Of a stretch of DNA of 64,000 bases, positions 22,670 to 36,360 are shown piece by piece (position 1 is the stretch's first letter; each line of letters starts with the position of its first letter). The notes below the pieces were generated by a model. It searched no databases and had not been told where the DNA came from. It saw only the letters and a program-made list of their open reading frames with translations. A program made the translations under genes and the position numbers. Origin of the DNA: Physcia stellaris. Taxonomy: Eukaryota; Ascomycota; Lecanoromycetes; Caliciales; Physciaceae. The stretch is taken from NCBI GenBank assembly GCA_018902385.1, contig JABSSW010000008.1, positions 186,001 through 250,000 on the forward strand, given 5' to 3'.

Positions 22670-25096
22670 TCAAAAGTCTTCTTCAACAATCTTCATACGC
22701 TGTTTCTGTGTTCTGCCCTTCTTTGTCCTCTTCTCGAATTTGGCATTTAGACCAACGTGTTTGATGTCATCGATATCATCTTCACGAGGATCGAGCTCAT
22801 GGACGCTTTTCCCCTTTGCTTTCTTGTTTTTCGTACCCAGCCTGATGTTTCGAGGAATGGCGGTCTTAGCTCCCAAAGCCCACAAGTCGCCCCATTTCGA
22901 TTTTCGGGCATCTCTGTAAGCTTGCTTGCTGAAAGACTTGGGCACTGTCCATCGCTCAATACGAGCAGCAGGGGTGCAAAGATCTAGAATAACATGACCC
23001 CTTCTTTTGATTGGGGGCAGTACCGTCCGTGGTAGGCTTAGCATGTGCGGTAAGGGGCCTTCTGAAGACCTTTCATAGCCCTTCAACGCCGCTTCAGTAG
23101 CTTGCGCTCCTTGCATGATGCCTTGAGTCTGACGGTGATCCAGGCCACGCTGGACAGCGATATAGCTGAACTTAATGTCTTCGTGATTTCGCTCATTGTG
23201 TCCCAAGATTCTTTGAAGATATGGCGGCCGAATAAATCGCTGCGAGAAGTGGCATAGATCCTTTCGTCCTTTGCTCTGCCCAGGGGTTGTATACATAGGA
23301 CATCGTCCATGATTTGTGCAGGGTGCAATGATCATGCCGTCTTCTTTGGGTCCATTGTGACTCTCCTGTTCAGATTGAGGGTCACTCGTCGTTTCGGACG
23401 AATTTGTAGAAGCTATATGACGATTCAAAAGCAGTTCACGAGCACCAGCAACAAGCTCGAAGCCTCTCGGCACACCTTTTTCAATGATGACAAGAACGCC
23501 GCCAGCAGGATTGAGCAGTGACCAAAAATTTTGAACCTGATTTCTGCGCATGTAATCTTCTTTCAGACTCCAAAGAGTATGGGGTGCCACTATTATATCG
23601 TACTGCTTTCTAGGTTGGACAGCATTGGGGGTGCCCAGAGTTGGGTGATCCCTCTCTGGGTTGTAGTCTGGTAGACGAGGAAGAAATGTAGTGTTTTCAA
23701 GTAAGCGGCTGGCTTTGTGACGCAAGACATTCGAGCCTGTAATCACTGTAGCCTTGCCGAGGGGAACCGGAGTATCCTCTGAAACCCCGTTTGGATGCAT
23801 GGATTTCCATTCAGCACGCGAAACTTCTCGCCAGGCTTGTACACCGGCTCCCGCAGCGCCAGCATCTAATATGCGAGGACCGCCTTCCTTGCGAAGAAGG
23901 CTTCTCAGCCACTCAGACCCTATGCGTTTACGGATCTCGATTAAGGTACTCATAACAGCGGCGTATGCGCCAGGCATTATCGCCGCCAGGTAAGCATTGC
24001 CCTCCATTTCTCCCATGTACTTTTGCGATGCTCCAAGAGCAATGGGCGCTTGTTGTAAATGACGACCAGCGGTAGACGGGGTAGCTGTGGAGTTCGGTAG
24101 GCCTGTGCCACCAAATGTCTTCTGAGCAATTTCAGATAAATGCTTGTTGGAAGCATCGCGAAGTATTGCTGCTACTGGCTCCACGATTAAGCTCTTCGGT
24201 AACTGTAGCGTGGCGGGAGAAGTGCCAGATCTTCCAGCTGCTGTTAGCGGATGAGTTCGCAATGAGTCGCCGCTCACAAAATCCTCCTCTTCGTCCTCAA
24301 TCTCTTCATCCTCTTGTTCATCCTGTCTGTCGTCTTCATCGAGAGGCTCTTCGATCTCCGCGTGGGAGTCGTTCAACGCTCGTTGTTCGTCGTAACCATC
24401 CACTGCGGCGATCGGCCCTGGATCGTCTGTCTCAACAGATTGCTCCTTATTTGCCATAGCTATGTCTCGAAATAGAGCTACACGTGCTTTGAAGTCTTTC
24501 TCATGTGCTTCGCGAGCATCACACTCAAGATCTAGCTCTACCTTCTGCTCTATCGGCATCTCACTCTCCGCTTCGATATCTGCAGGCTCGTCCTGTCTCG
24601 GATCCTCCTGCTGGTACTCAACTTCTTCAAGATTACCTGCCGTGTCTTCTCTGAAGAGCAAATTCTTCGTCGAACTTGCTTGGTCATGATATTCTTCGCT
24701 TTTAGCTTGTAGAAGATCGATGTCTTCTGGCCTTAAAATCTCTACAGGGGCGCCATATAATCTTTCATATATTCGGTATTCTTCGGTGGAAAGGAAGTCA
24801 GTAGGGAGTGTATCCCCGAAGGTTTGTCGAGCTTGGTGTACTATGGTTTCCATCTGTCCGGCGTCCTTGGCCAGACCGTCTGCGGGCACTGCCTGCACGT
24901 GGTCCGCAGTCTTTCTTCGAGCTCTTGCATGAGTGAATGACCGAACTGATATGGGTGGAATGAGAGCACCCTTTCGAGTTTCACGTCGCGGTCGAAGTGG
25001 AAATCTTGATACAGTGCTGAAGCCATTTCGAAAGAGAAAAAGAAGCTGAAAAGAGCACTTATCGCAGATCTTGAAGTTTGAGGGTGATGCTTGCAT
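22670..25096 (-). CDS. RSM22: RSM22-like mitochondrial ribosome assembly methyltransferase-fold protein
   Basis: Single exon of 808 aa; I start at the ATG at 25096 because the frame upstream opens only with TTG. The N-terminus is a mitochondrial presequence (FSTVSRFPLRPRRETRKGAL). A long acidic insert (EEPLDEDDRQDEQEDEEIEDEEEDF, given in part) precedes the Rossmann-like methyltransferase fold (GGPRILDAGAAGAGVQAWRE near residue 400). The diagnostic part is PCTNHGRCPMYTTPGQ...LCHFSQRFIRPPYLQRILGH at about residues 590-630, with a later DLCTP. These four Cys match the ligands that bind a [4Fe-4S] cluster in the mammalian relative METTL17. Rsm22 proteins act on the small mitochondrial ribosomal subunit. 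The tail is basic with RTKKGRTQKQRMK. It is head to head with lipoyl synthase. Confidence 0.9.
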   Translation of the reverse strand: MQASPSNFKICDKCSFQLLFLFRNGFSTVSRFPLRPRRETRKGALIPPISVRSFTHARARRKTADHVQAVPADGLAKDAGQMETIVHQARQTFGDTLPTDFLSTEEYRIYERLYGAPVEILRPEDIDLLQAKSEEYHDQASSTKNLLFREDTAGNLEEVEYQQEDPRQDEPADIEAESEMPIEQKVELDLECDAREAHEKDFKARVALFRDIAMANKEQSVETDDPGPIAAVDGYDEQRALNDSHAEIEEPLDEDDRQDEQEDEEIEDEEEDFVSGDSLRTHPLTAAGRSGTSPATLQLPKSLIVEPVAAILRDASNKHLSEIAQKTFGGTGLPNSTATPSTAGRHLQQAPIALGASQKYMGEMEGNAYLAAIMPGAYAAVMSTLIEIRKRIGSEWLRSLLRKEGGPRILDAGAAGAGVQAWREVSRAEWKSMHPNGVSEDTPVPLGKATVITGSNVLRHKASRLLENTTFLPRLPDYNPERDHPTLGTPNAVQPRKQYDIIVAPHTLWSLKEDYMRRNQVQNFWSLLNPAGGVLVIIEKGVPRGFELVAGARELLLNRHIASTNSSETTSDPQSEQESHNGPKEDGMIIAPCTNHGRCPMYTTPGQSKGRKDLCHFSQRFIRPPYLQRILGHNERNHEDIKFSYIAVQRGLDHRQTQGIMQGAQATEAALKGYERSSEGPLPHMLSLPRTVLPPIKRRGHVILDLCTPAARIERWTVPKSFSKQAYRDARKSKWGDLWALGAKTAIPRNIRLGTKNKKAKGKSVHELDPREDDIDDIKHVGLNAKFEKRTKKGRTQKQRMKIVEEDF

Positions 25097-25320
25097 CGCT
25101 CTCAAGATCTGTCGTCGTCAAATGGCATTTGCCTTCTATCTTCATAGATGCTTCGGCTTCCAGGTAGCTTTAGTTTCTAAAGTCTTGGCCGATGCGGCCC
25201 TGCAGTAGCGTCGATATTAAGTGCAGTCACTTTCGTGCGTCACCAGAATAACTTCTAAGTTCTTCTTCTCCAAGTCCTCTCCCTTCCCCACAACTACATT
25301 GTTTCCGTTTCGTGATCAAG
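25097..25320. promoter_or_regulatory. shared divergent promoter of RSM22 and lipoyl synthase
   Basis: 224 bp separate the two ATGs, with no other frame between. Both products are mitochondrial with iron-sulfur-type motifs. No named factor site was recognised; the call is positional. Confidence 0.55.
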
Positions 25321-26711
25321 ATGGCATCCAAGGTTACCAAAATAAGGTGCTTGTATGCGCCACCTCTTGCACCTCGTCCATATCTGCTCGGCAATTCATC
25401 CCGTGCATTCGCCACAGAAGCCTCCCCACCCCAGTCCGCAACTCACTCTGATCGCCGGAGCACTACTTTCAACGACCGCCTCAATTCCGGGCCATCACTT
25501 GATGAGTTTATCAGCGGTCCTGCTCCACCCTCTTCCGAATTCACTCCGCCATCTACCGATTTTCTCGCACCTACAAAATCTACGTCCAACTCGCCCACTC
25601 GCACAGCGACAGTGGGTCCACCAGGCCGCAAACGTGAGGTCACACGTCTTCCCTCATGGCTCCAAACTCCGATTCCAGGTGCCAACCCTGCTTATAAAAA
25701 AATCAAATCCGATCTCCGAGGCTTGAACCTCCACACCGTTTGCGAGGAAGCAAGATGTCCAAATATATCCGATTGCTGGGGCGGAAGCGACAAGTCCGCC
25801 GCGACTGCTACCATTATGCTGATGGGCGATACCTGCACTCGGGGATGCCGTTTTTGTTCGGTGAAGACGAGTAGAGCGCCTCCACCGCTAGACCCGCATG
25901 AACCGGAACACACTGCTGAAGCTTTGAAGCGATGGGGACTGGGCTATGTTGTGCTCACGAGCGTGGATCGGGACGACTTGGCGGATGGTGGTGCAGCCCA
26001 TTTTGCCGAGACAATAATGAAAATCAAAACAAAAGCACCAGCAATGTTGGTGGAAGCTTTAACAGGTGACTACGCCGGTGATCTGGACATGGTGCAAATG
26101 GTAGCCAGAAGCGGCTTAGATGTTTACGCACACAATGTGGAGACTGTGGAAGATTTGACGCCGATGGTGAGGGATCGAAGGGCAAATTTCCGACAGAGCT
26201 TGAGAGTACTACAAAGGGCGAAAGAAAGCAAGGAGGGACTAATTACTAAGACCAGTATTATGTTAGGCCTAGGAGAGTCCGAAGAGCAGCTTTGGGAGAC
26301 ATTGAAAGGTATGTAGTTGCCTTCGATTTCATCAACGGAGATGATCAAGATCACCGTATCTCGATGAGACATCAAACGGATAGCTAGTTCTACTTCCTGC
26401 GTATATGAGCTGACAAATTTTTAGAACTTCGTAAGGTCGATGTCGACGTCGTCACATTCGGGCAATACATGCAACCTACGAAACGGCACATGAAAGTCCA
26501 CGAGTATGTCACACCTGAGAACTTTGAAGTATGGAGGCAACGAGCCCTGGACATGGGTTTTCTGTACTGCGCCAGTGGACCGTTGGTTCGCAGCTCCTAT
26601 AAAGCTGGAGAAGCGTTCATCGAGAACGTGATCAAGAAACGAGCAAGAAAAAATCAGGTAGCAATGGCCGACACGGCTAGGGAGACATCCTCAACACATG
26701 TCTACGAATAA
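25321..26711 (+). CDS. LIP5: lipoyl synthase, mitochondrial
   Basis: Two exons, 25321-26308 and 26425-26711, giving 424 aa; the 116-nt intron has a GTATGT donor and TTTTTAG acceptor. A presequence of about 60 residues rich in Pro/Ser/Thr precedes [11 protein letters not shown]. Both cluster motifs are present: the auxiliary site [12 protein letters not shown] (near residue 140) and the radical-SAM site CTRGCRFC (near 178). [25 protein letters not shown] and the C-terminal [18 protein letters not shown] are also family hallmarks, including the conserved RSSY serine. The enzyme inserts two sulfur atoms into octanoyl groups on lipoyl-dependent dehydrogenases and the glycine cleavage H protein. 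All known key residues are there and the length is normal. Confidence 0.97.
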
Positions 26712-27173
26712 GTTTTTGGAATTTACCTCTGTGCATGGACGATGTCAGCGAAGCATAGCGTGGAGTCATTGAGTCAGGAAGAGTTGATGCATTCAACAGC
26801 GTCATTGGCCGTTGTAGTTCAGGATTCATTGCATTGGAGGCTGCTTTCACCTTCCGAACTTTTGGACGACGACGAGATGATTTGAGGCTTTTTCCGCAGC
26901 ACACGCATTGCATACCCGGAAGGATCGGGCCGAGGCAAGCACATGGCGGAAACGTCGAAAAAAAATTCAAGTTGAATCAACACGCGAAGTCCGAAAGCCA
27001 CCATTTTACGTTGTGATTATCAAGGTCACCATTACCAAGTATTCTTAAATTCCCTTCTCGACTGTTTAAATGCTCTTTTAGTTCAGTACAGGCCGCATGT
27101 CCAATTCTCAATTCCTTTACAGTTTGTCACATCTTGAGTAAATCCACCTGAGAAGCGGTGCACTGCTATCTCA
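26712..27173. other. intergenic region between lipoyl synthase and ARG4
   Basis: No supported gene. The final ~150 bp upstream of 27174 are pyrimidine-rich and probably hold the ARG4 promoter; no Gcn4/CpcA-type TGACTC site was confidently seen. Confidence 0.55.
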
Positions 27174-29093
27174 ATGGCTCAACTTTGGGGCGGTCGCTTT
27201 ACGGACGGTCCAGATCCGTTGATGCAAAAATACAATGATAGCCTCCCATTCGACAAAGTTCTATGGAAACAGGACATTGCCGGCTCAATCGCGTATGCTC
27301 GTGCAAATATCAAAACCGGAATCCTTACGGACAATGAGTTTGCCGAGATTGAGAAGGGTTTCAAGACGGTCGCCAAGGAATGGGAGGACGGAACTTTTAA
27401 TGCAAAAGCTACTGACGAAGGTGACTAAGCCTCTGAATTGTCTGCTTCGGTTTGGGTCTTCAATACTGAGAGATTCGGAGTACGCAGATATACATACAGC
27501 AAATGAACGCCGACTCTCTGAGGTCATCGACAAGCAGGTTGCCTTTAAACTCCACACCGGACGAAGTAGAAATGATCAGGTAGCGACTGATCTGAGGATG
27601 TATGTCGGACTTCTCTTACTTAAAGCCTATTCACCGAGCTCTATTTCTATCGATGACATGTACCTTACTGCCTTTATTTGCTGCCTGATGCTCGTCTTTT
27701 GTACTGGACACCACTTCTTCCCAATCTTGGTCTCCTATCTTCCAGTTTCGAATCTCCTTTTGACCTTTTCCGACACGCAGGTGGCTCCGCGACGAGCTCC
27801 AAACACTAGAAACCCATCTTATGAACTTCCTTAAAGCCACTGTCTCCCGAGCGGAGAAGGAGGTCGACTATATCATGCCTGGCTATACCCACCTCCAGAA
27901 AGCTCAGCCCGTGCGGTGGAGCCACTGGATGCTATCCCACGCATTCGCCTTCTCCCAAGATCTTGAGAGGCTGAGGGAAATCCGAGCGCGGGTCAATCGC
28001 TGTCCAATGGGCTGCGGTGCTCTGTCTGGTAATGCTTTTGGTATCGACAGGGAGGTGAGTGGTCTGCACGCTACCATGCAGGTAGCATCTGATGATATTG
28101 TAGGCCATCGCCAAAGAATTAGGATTTGAAGGGATCACATACAATTCCATGAACTCTGTTGGGGATAGAGATTTCATACTTGAGGCGCTGCAGTGGGGCT
28201 CTATGTTCATGACACACATATCGAGATGGGCCGAAGATCGTAAGACAACTTCCATATATACTCAATGACCACAGCTTATCGTAATCAAGTCATCATCTAC
28301 AGTAGCTTGGAGTTCGGCTATGTCCAGCTCTCAGACGCCTACTCGACGGGCTCATCTTTAATGCCTCAAAAAGTGAGCTCCCTCATACCTCATTCAGATC
28401 AGCACAAATCCGTCTAACATCTCTAGAAAAACGCCGATAGCCTAGAATTGCTTCGAGGAAAGAGCGGTAGGGTTTTTGGGCTGATGTGTGGCGTGAACAT
28501 GTCAATTAAGGTACATCCCCCACCCAAGTTGTGAAACGACCAAGCCCCTAACAAATGACCCAGGGCCTTCCAACCACATACAACGTAAGTCCATTATCGG
28601 CCTATTTCGCAAGACGTAGCGTAAGTACAGCCAATTGACCACCCTCTTCCCATCACAGAAAGACCTCCAAGAATCAGTCGAACCGATGCTATCCCTCCTC
28701 ACCACCCTCACCGACTCCACCCTCATCGCAACCGGCGTAATCAGCACCCTCACCCCACAGCCCTCGGCTATGCTCGCCGCCCTTGCCCCGGACATGCTCG
28801 CTACCGAGCTTGCCGACTACCTCGTGCGCTCATCGCATCGTGTACCCTTCCGCGAAGCACACCATATCAGTGGGCGCGTTGTAGCGTTAGCAGAGAAAGA
28901 GGGCGTGGGTATGGACAAGTTGAGGTTTGAGCAGTTGAAGGGCGTGGATGAGAGATTTGGGGAGGATGTCATGGAGTGTTGGGATTACGAACGGGCGGTG
29001 GAGATGAAGAGTGCAAAGGGGGGAACGGGGAGGGAGGGAGTGAAGGAGCAGATTGAGGTTTTGAAGGGGATCCTGAAGGGGGACGGCGAGTGA
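27174..29093 (+). CDS. ARG4: argininosuccinate lyase
   Basis: Eight exons: 27174-27420, 27488-27599, 27781-28054, 28104-28239, 28290-28372, 28427-28510, 28564-28584 and 28659-29093, for 463 aa, the usual length. The start [15 protein letters not shown] is conserved. Other landmarks are [43 protein letters not shown], the mobile signature loop [10 protein letters not shown] (split by an intron after QK) and [10 protein letters not shown]. The enzyme splits argininosuccinate into arginine and fumarate, the last step of arginine synthesis; fungal enzymes are cytosolic. The 180-nt intron 2 is the longest, and exon 7 is only 21 nt (GLPTTYN) but highly conserved. The acceptor of intron 4 is AAG rather than CAG or TAG, chosen because only it restores [11 protein letters not shown]. 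Confidence 0.95.
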
Positions 29094-31851
29094 AAGCGAA
29101 GTAACATTCGATGGTTTCCAGGAGGTATATTGATCAACTGTTGGGCTTAAGCAGAATGGTGACGCTCCTACTTTTGTCATGTACGTTTGACAGCATGACC
29201 ATTTTACAGCTAGACCAGTGGATATGATGCACCCGACTCGTCGTTAGTCCTTGGCTGCACAAGATTGCTCTCTGGACAGTGAATGACGTCCAGACTGAAT
29301 AGCCGATACATTCTCTCTTCCACGATCAACGTTGCTCTGTTTCTTTGATTGTTCAAGCTTTCACTGGAGTGGTATGTCAACGTCTCTGCCTCAATACACA
29401 TAAGAACCTATATAGTATCAGAGAAATGTCATCCACCCCACAATGCCCATTCCACATGCAACGCCACAAATGCGGATCCAGCTGCTTTTACTCTGTAGTC
29501 TGCCGAATGATGTCTCCTGAGTCGCCTTTTTGCTTGCCCTGCTGCCGCGTTAGACAAAAGGCTTTTAGTAGGGAGGTTCCGGGTTGCAGAGAGGTTCACC
29601 GTTTTCTGTCCCTCCACGACTAATCTATCTAGCTGGAAGAATTGGCTGACGACCGTTTGTCTCTACACACAGTCAAGGCGTTAGCGATAAGTGCCTTATA
29701 CGTACACTTTCAATCACCCAAATCTTCTTAAGCTAAAAGATAAAATAGGATCTCGGCCTCTTCTCCAGCTTGCGGAATTTTCAGCTTTCCCTTTCAATGA
29801 CAGAGCCTGCAACGTCCCTACTCCGTCTTTCCCTTCCTCTATGCTCGACCCTTCAATCACACTCTAGGAAATACTCAACGTACCCTCAGAACCTGCAACT
29901 CCTTCAACCCCTTCTGTATCAGCTCCTGCCTCTTCCGCTCATCAGTCTCGGTATGGTGTTCCCGAAACGCATCTCTTGTTCTCCGCCTCGCGTATTCTCT
30001 GAAGTTGTAGGCGGCGAATTGGGAGGATTGGCGGAGGAGGGAGCGGAACTTTATGGATTATCAGCTGTCGGACTTTCTTGCGCTCTGATCCATATTGCGG
30101 CCAGTAGAAAATACGAGGAGGAGCGGCGACGCAGTTAAAGGTCCTTTTATGTGTATGGGATGGGAGAGACTGACAAGAGAGCGGGCTTGGAAAGCTGTGT
30201 CGCCCTTGAGAGCCGTCATTGACATGCTCTTTGCAGCCGGTGATGAGGCGCCAGCCTAGTGGCAGGCTTCTTGGCGTAGGAGGTCTAAGTTTTGCTACTC
30301 TTCGATAAGGCTGATTATGTGTTCTGATAATCTTTCACAATCTCGAGGAGCCATCAGACTACTCAGCACATACCATTGTAAGTATCTTTGCTCAAAAAGC
30401 AGCGGCATGACGAAATCGTGCATTCCACTTGTGACCCTTAACCCTACATGCAGTGGATAGCCTAATGCTTAACCCTAAGCACATATATCAAAATCTAATC
30501 ACCCAAAAGTTCTCAATCTGCTTGGGACATGGTAAGAGTTCAAAAGATCTGAGTCCCTCCTTTCCCCATGGAAGAAAAGAGGTTCGGACCTTTTCCTTGA
30601 AGCAGGCTCGAGTATCGGCAAATGTAGTGAAAAAAGTCTTCAGTAGGCCAAACCCAAGACCATGATCATCTTCCTTTCAAAAAGGACTGCCTGAATCAAC
30701 ATAATCAGGTTTTTGTCAGAATAAATGTGTGTTAAATGGAGCAAAGTGTTATATGATGGTTTTTCCGTTGGATGTCAGATTTCATGATACAAACTTCTTT
30801 CGCTCACCAGACATTTAATTCTTCAGGTCACTAATTCTTAGTAATTGAGGAAGGCAACTCCATGTTCAGGCCTCTTTTGACATGTGTAGGTAAATGTCAA
30901 TGTGTAGGTCGACCCTGCCGGCTGATATCTGAAAGGTCTAGAGCGCTGGTGCCAGAGCGATGTGCACGGAGTGCTACAGAGTCCCTCTACTGATGTTTAC
31001 AACGTATCTGAATTACAAGCTGCCTTCTGCGGAAAATATCCACACCCCTAAATTTCACCGAGCTATTGGAGTCTTCAACCAACTCCAGTAACACTCAAGT
31101 CACTCCAGCACCGGCATTTTGGTGAACGCCCTTGGTAAGACATTGGCTGCAACCCGAGGTGCGTGTGTTTTTCATCTCATCTTGAGTACTTGCGAATAAC
31201 GCTATCCCATGGTTTGATAGCAGGTGGTTCCATGATGTATGCTTGATGGACAATTGGAGACATCTTGTCGTATCCATCCCAGAGACGGGTGGCTTAATTA
31301 TACGAGTAAATGGGCTGATAATACCTTGAGTAGCCTAACTGTACTACACGTGGTCGTGGGTAAGGTTCGCGAAGGAGTTGCAGAGTTGGCGTTCCAAACG
31401 TTCTGGTCTAGCTCACATGTGGCGGGGAGCAAGCGAGGTCAGTGATGCATATGATAGGGATGCAGCAGACATTACCTTACCCTTTACCTACCTTAGTTTG
31501 CAGGAGGTACCAGGGGCGCTTGGGCTGGACGGAAATGGCGTGCTCGTGCCCTATCTCTCCTGATAATCCAGATCCCTCTAGAGCTCTTTTCTGCCACTCA
31601 AGGCCTGAATCCCCATCGACAAGACGAATCGTCCAATGAAGGAAGAATAAAAGAGAAAGGGAATGAAGATGACTAGGAGACAATGGCGTTTTGCCCTACG
31701 TATAGGATCAGCATCAGCAACTCAGAGCAGTCGGCATGTTTTGGTATCATAATCTCGTCTCTATTGTCCGTATCTAGTTTCCCGGTAACCTTTGAGCCCA
31801 ACCTCCATTTGTATATCCTACCGTTTCCGTCATTGTGGTCGCAAATACCCC
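29094..31851. other. 2.8-kb sparse gap
   Basis: Only short frames. A 66-codon Cys-rich frame starting near 29426 (CPFHMQRHKCGSSCF, later CLPCC) has no recognised family. A possible broken small gene at 29806-30138 is listed separately. The rest, 30139-31851, shows nothing I can name. Confidence 0.5.
29806..30138 (+). pseudogene. possible frameshifted small mitochondrial-type protein gene
   Basis: The ATG at 29797-29806 region opens a presequence-like start ([23 protein letters not shown]). The coding-like signal then moves to another frame ([19 protein letters not shown] and [17 protein letters not shown]), and back to the first for [19 protein letters not shown]...HIAASRKYEEERRR. No clean GT...AG pairs explain both switches. 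It could be a decayed gene, a real gene with unusual introns, or sequencing indels. Weak call made on amino-acid texture only. Confidence 0.3.
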
Positions 31852-34358
<2,507 letters not shown>

Positions 34359-35329
34359 TCAAACAGATACTTGCAAATCAGACTCTAATGCTTTACGCAA
34401 GGCCTCCTCCTTATCTTTGAGCTCCTGCTGCTTCAGGTATTGGGCGTACTTTGAACGCGGATTGTGCATCCCGCACTCGGTCTTCTGCTGGCCCTTCCAT
34501 CGACCGGCCCGCTCATCCTCGCCCTCTTTGATGGGTTGGGTCGAGTGCCAGTCGCCGATGCTTTTGTACCCACGGTCCAGTAATTCGTTATAGGGGACGT
34601 TGTTGGTCTTGATGTAGTCTTGGACCTGTTTGAATGTCCAATTGGCGAGCGGGTTAATTTTGATCAAGCCGGCTTCATCGACCTCGATGACGTCAATCTC
34701 TCCCCGTCTTCCCCCTTGGCTTCTTCGTCGTCCTGTCAGGACTGCGTTGACTTGCAATTCACGGTATGCTCGTTGAGCTGGCTCGACTTTCGCGACCCAG
34801 TCATACTGCTCATCGTTGGTCTCCCATAATCTTTCTCCGTACTTATTGGCGAACTCTTCTGCGGTCTCGACGCCTTTGGGATTGTAGACGTGCAGGTTGA
34901 CGAGGGGGTAACGTTCGCGTACCCGGTCGACCAAGGCCAGAGTTTCTGAAAAATGATGGAGGGTGTTGAAGAAGATGAGGTCGACCATCTGTGGCCGTGG
35001 AATCTTCATTTTCGACAGCATGTCAAGGGTAGCAAGCCCGGTAAGGCCAAAAGCGGTAGTCTGGAAGAGCGAGGGTAGTGTGGTTATACACCACTGTAGG
35101 ACCTCTTCATAGCGGCAAGTTAGCAGACAGCGTGGCACTCATACGAAGACTTGATCCTACCTTGGGGCTCGAGATTCTGCAATTGACGATTGAGGAATTG
35201 CAGGTGAGGTTTGGTGAAGTAGAGCTCTGGGATACTGGCTTCGCTCCCACTGCCACTCACATATCCAGACTCAATATCTTGGCCCGAGACGCTGTCCATG
35301 TCATATACTGGGGACGATCTGGAAGGCAT
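34359..35329 (-). CDS. MET16: 3'-phosphoadenylylsulfate (PAPS) reductase
   Basis: Two exons, 35329-35161 and 35104-34359, joined by a 56-nt intron (GTAGGA...AAG, frame restored as PQ-EVLQWC); 304 aa. The fold is the PP-loop ATP-pyrophosphatase type: TTAFGLTGLATLDML, then IFFNTLHHFSETLALVD, LTGRRRSQGG, INPLANWTFKQVQDYI and YKSIGDWHSTQP. The catalytic signature KTECGMH near residue 275 carries the single redox Cys; the absence of the extra Cys pairs seen in plant-type APS reductases marks it as the PAPS, thioredoxin-dependent class. It reduces PAPS to sulfite in the cytosol. Together with MET3 just downstream, it covers steps one and three of sulfate assimilation; the APS kinase in between is not in this window. 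Confidence 0.96.
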
Positions 35330-36360
35330 GATGCGCGTTTAAAAGGGAAATAATCCAACAATGGAAGTGTACAAGGTCTCGGAGTGAGTGATAGAATACC
35401 AACGGATTGGACAAGGGAGAAGACTAAGATCAGGAAGGTGACGGAAGAAGCAGAAAAGCAGTCGTGAGAAATGACAACATTGCCGGCAACGTTGTGCAGG
35501 ATTATTCATTGTGCGAATTGCAAAGACGCTTATGGGATTGCGTGCTCAACGCTAAAACTTGGTTCATGACAAAGCGTCATATTAATTCAGCAAAAGGAAA
35601 GTTCGGAATCTGTCAAAGTTTCAAAGTATCTTATTAATATTGTTGAGGGAGTCGCTTGCCTCTGATAAAACAGCAGCGAAGGTGAAATGCATTCGGCACG
35701 GCGGAAACTGGCATCAGAAGTCGCCTTCTCTTATCGAGGCCTAAACTCCGGAAAATGGTATGTGAGTAAGACTTGTGGTTGGGATTGGGTATGGAATCAG
35801 AGGCTGGCCTGGATCGGAACCAATCCTGCGACTATATCTTATTTACCCTGAGGCCTCCGACTTGCGGAGTTCACAAGAAAGGGTCGCTTGCTGTGGTGCA
35901 GAGGAATCGTTCAATGTGCTAAGAAAGTGTACAGCTACGGATGGCGACAAGTACTAATATGGCACGATGCCGATCACGGATTTCTCCTCAGCCGCAAAAC
36001 CCATGTCATCTCATCTCATCTCATCTCATCAAGCATCTTTACCTTTTCCTTCACCCCACACGCATCGTCTTTCTTCTCGGCTCATGTCCAATCAAATATC
36101 TGACACCACTACCAAAGCTGCCAAAGCAACCTTTGTGGGTAGCAGTACTCGTACTCACTCGTATAGCACATCTTTTCCGAAGCTTCAAGCTCATCACCTC
36201 CAAGGCCATCTCTCCTATCTACCTTGCGTTGTCTCTAGATCTTATGCGAGTAAGGGATGTCCTATTGTTCACTTTGTCCTTTCTCTTTTGGCAAGTCGAC
36301 CCACTGCCGCTACTCTGTACCTTACATGAACCCCATCCATAGCCGTCGAACCATTTCCTC
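35330..36360. other. intergenic region upstream of MET16 and of the 36.4-kb gene
   Basis: Holds the MET16 promoter side and, further on, the leader of the next plus-strand gene with a TCATC microsatellite (36006-36030). Overlapping short plus-strand frames occur from 35941, but none is recognisable. Confidence 0.5.
36006..36030 (+). repeat. TCATC pentanucleotide microsatellite, five copies
   Basis: Five perfect head-to-tail TCATC units, in the probable leader of the following gene. Confidence 0.9.

Noticed and set aside
36241-36342. Overlapping plus-strand open frames upstream of the 36.4-kb gene
   Set aside because: Low-complexity Ser/His/Leu translation of a TCATC repeat and pyrimidine-rich leader; no protein-like pattern.
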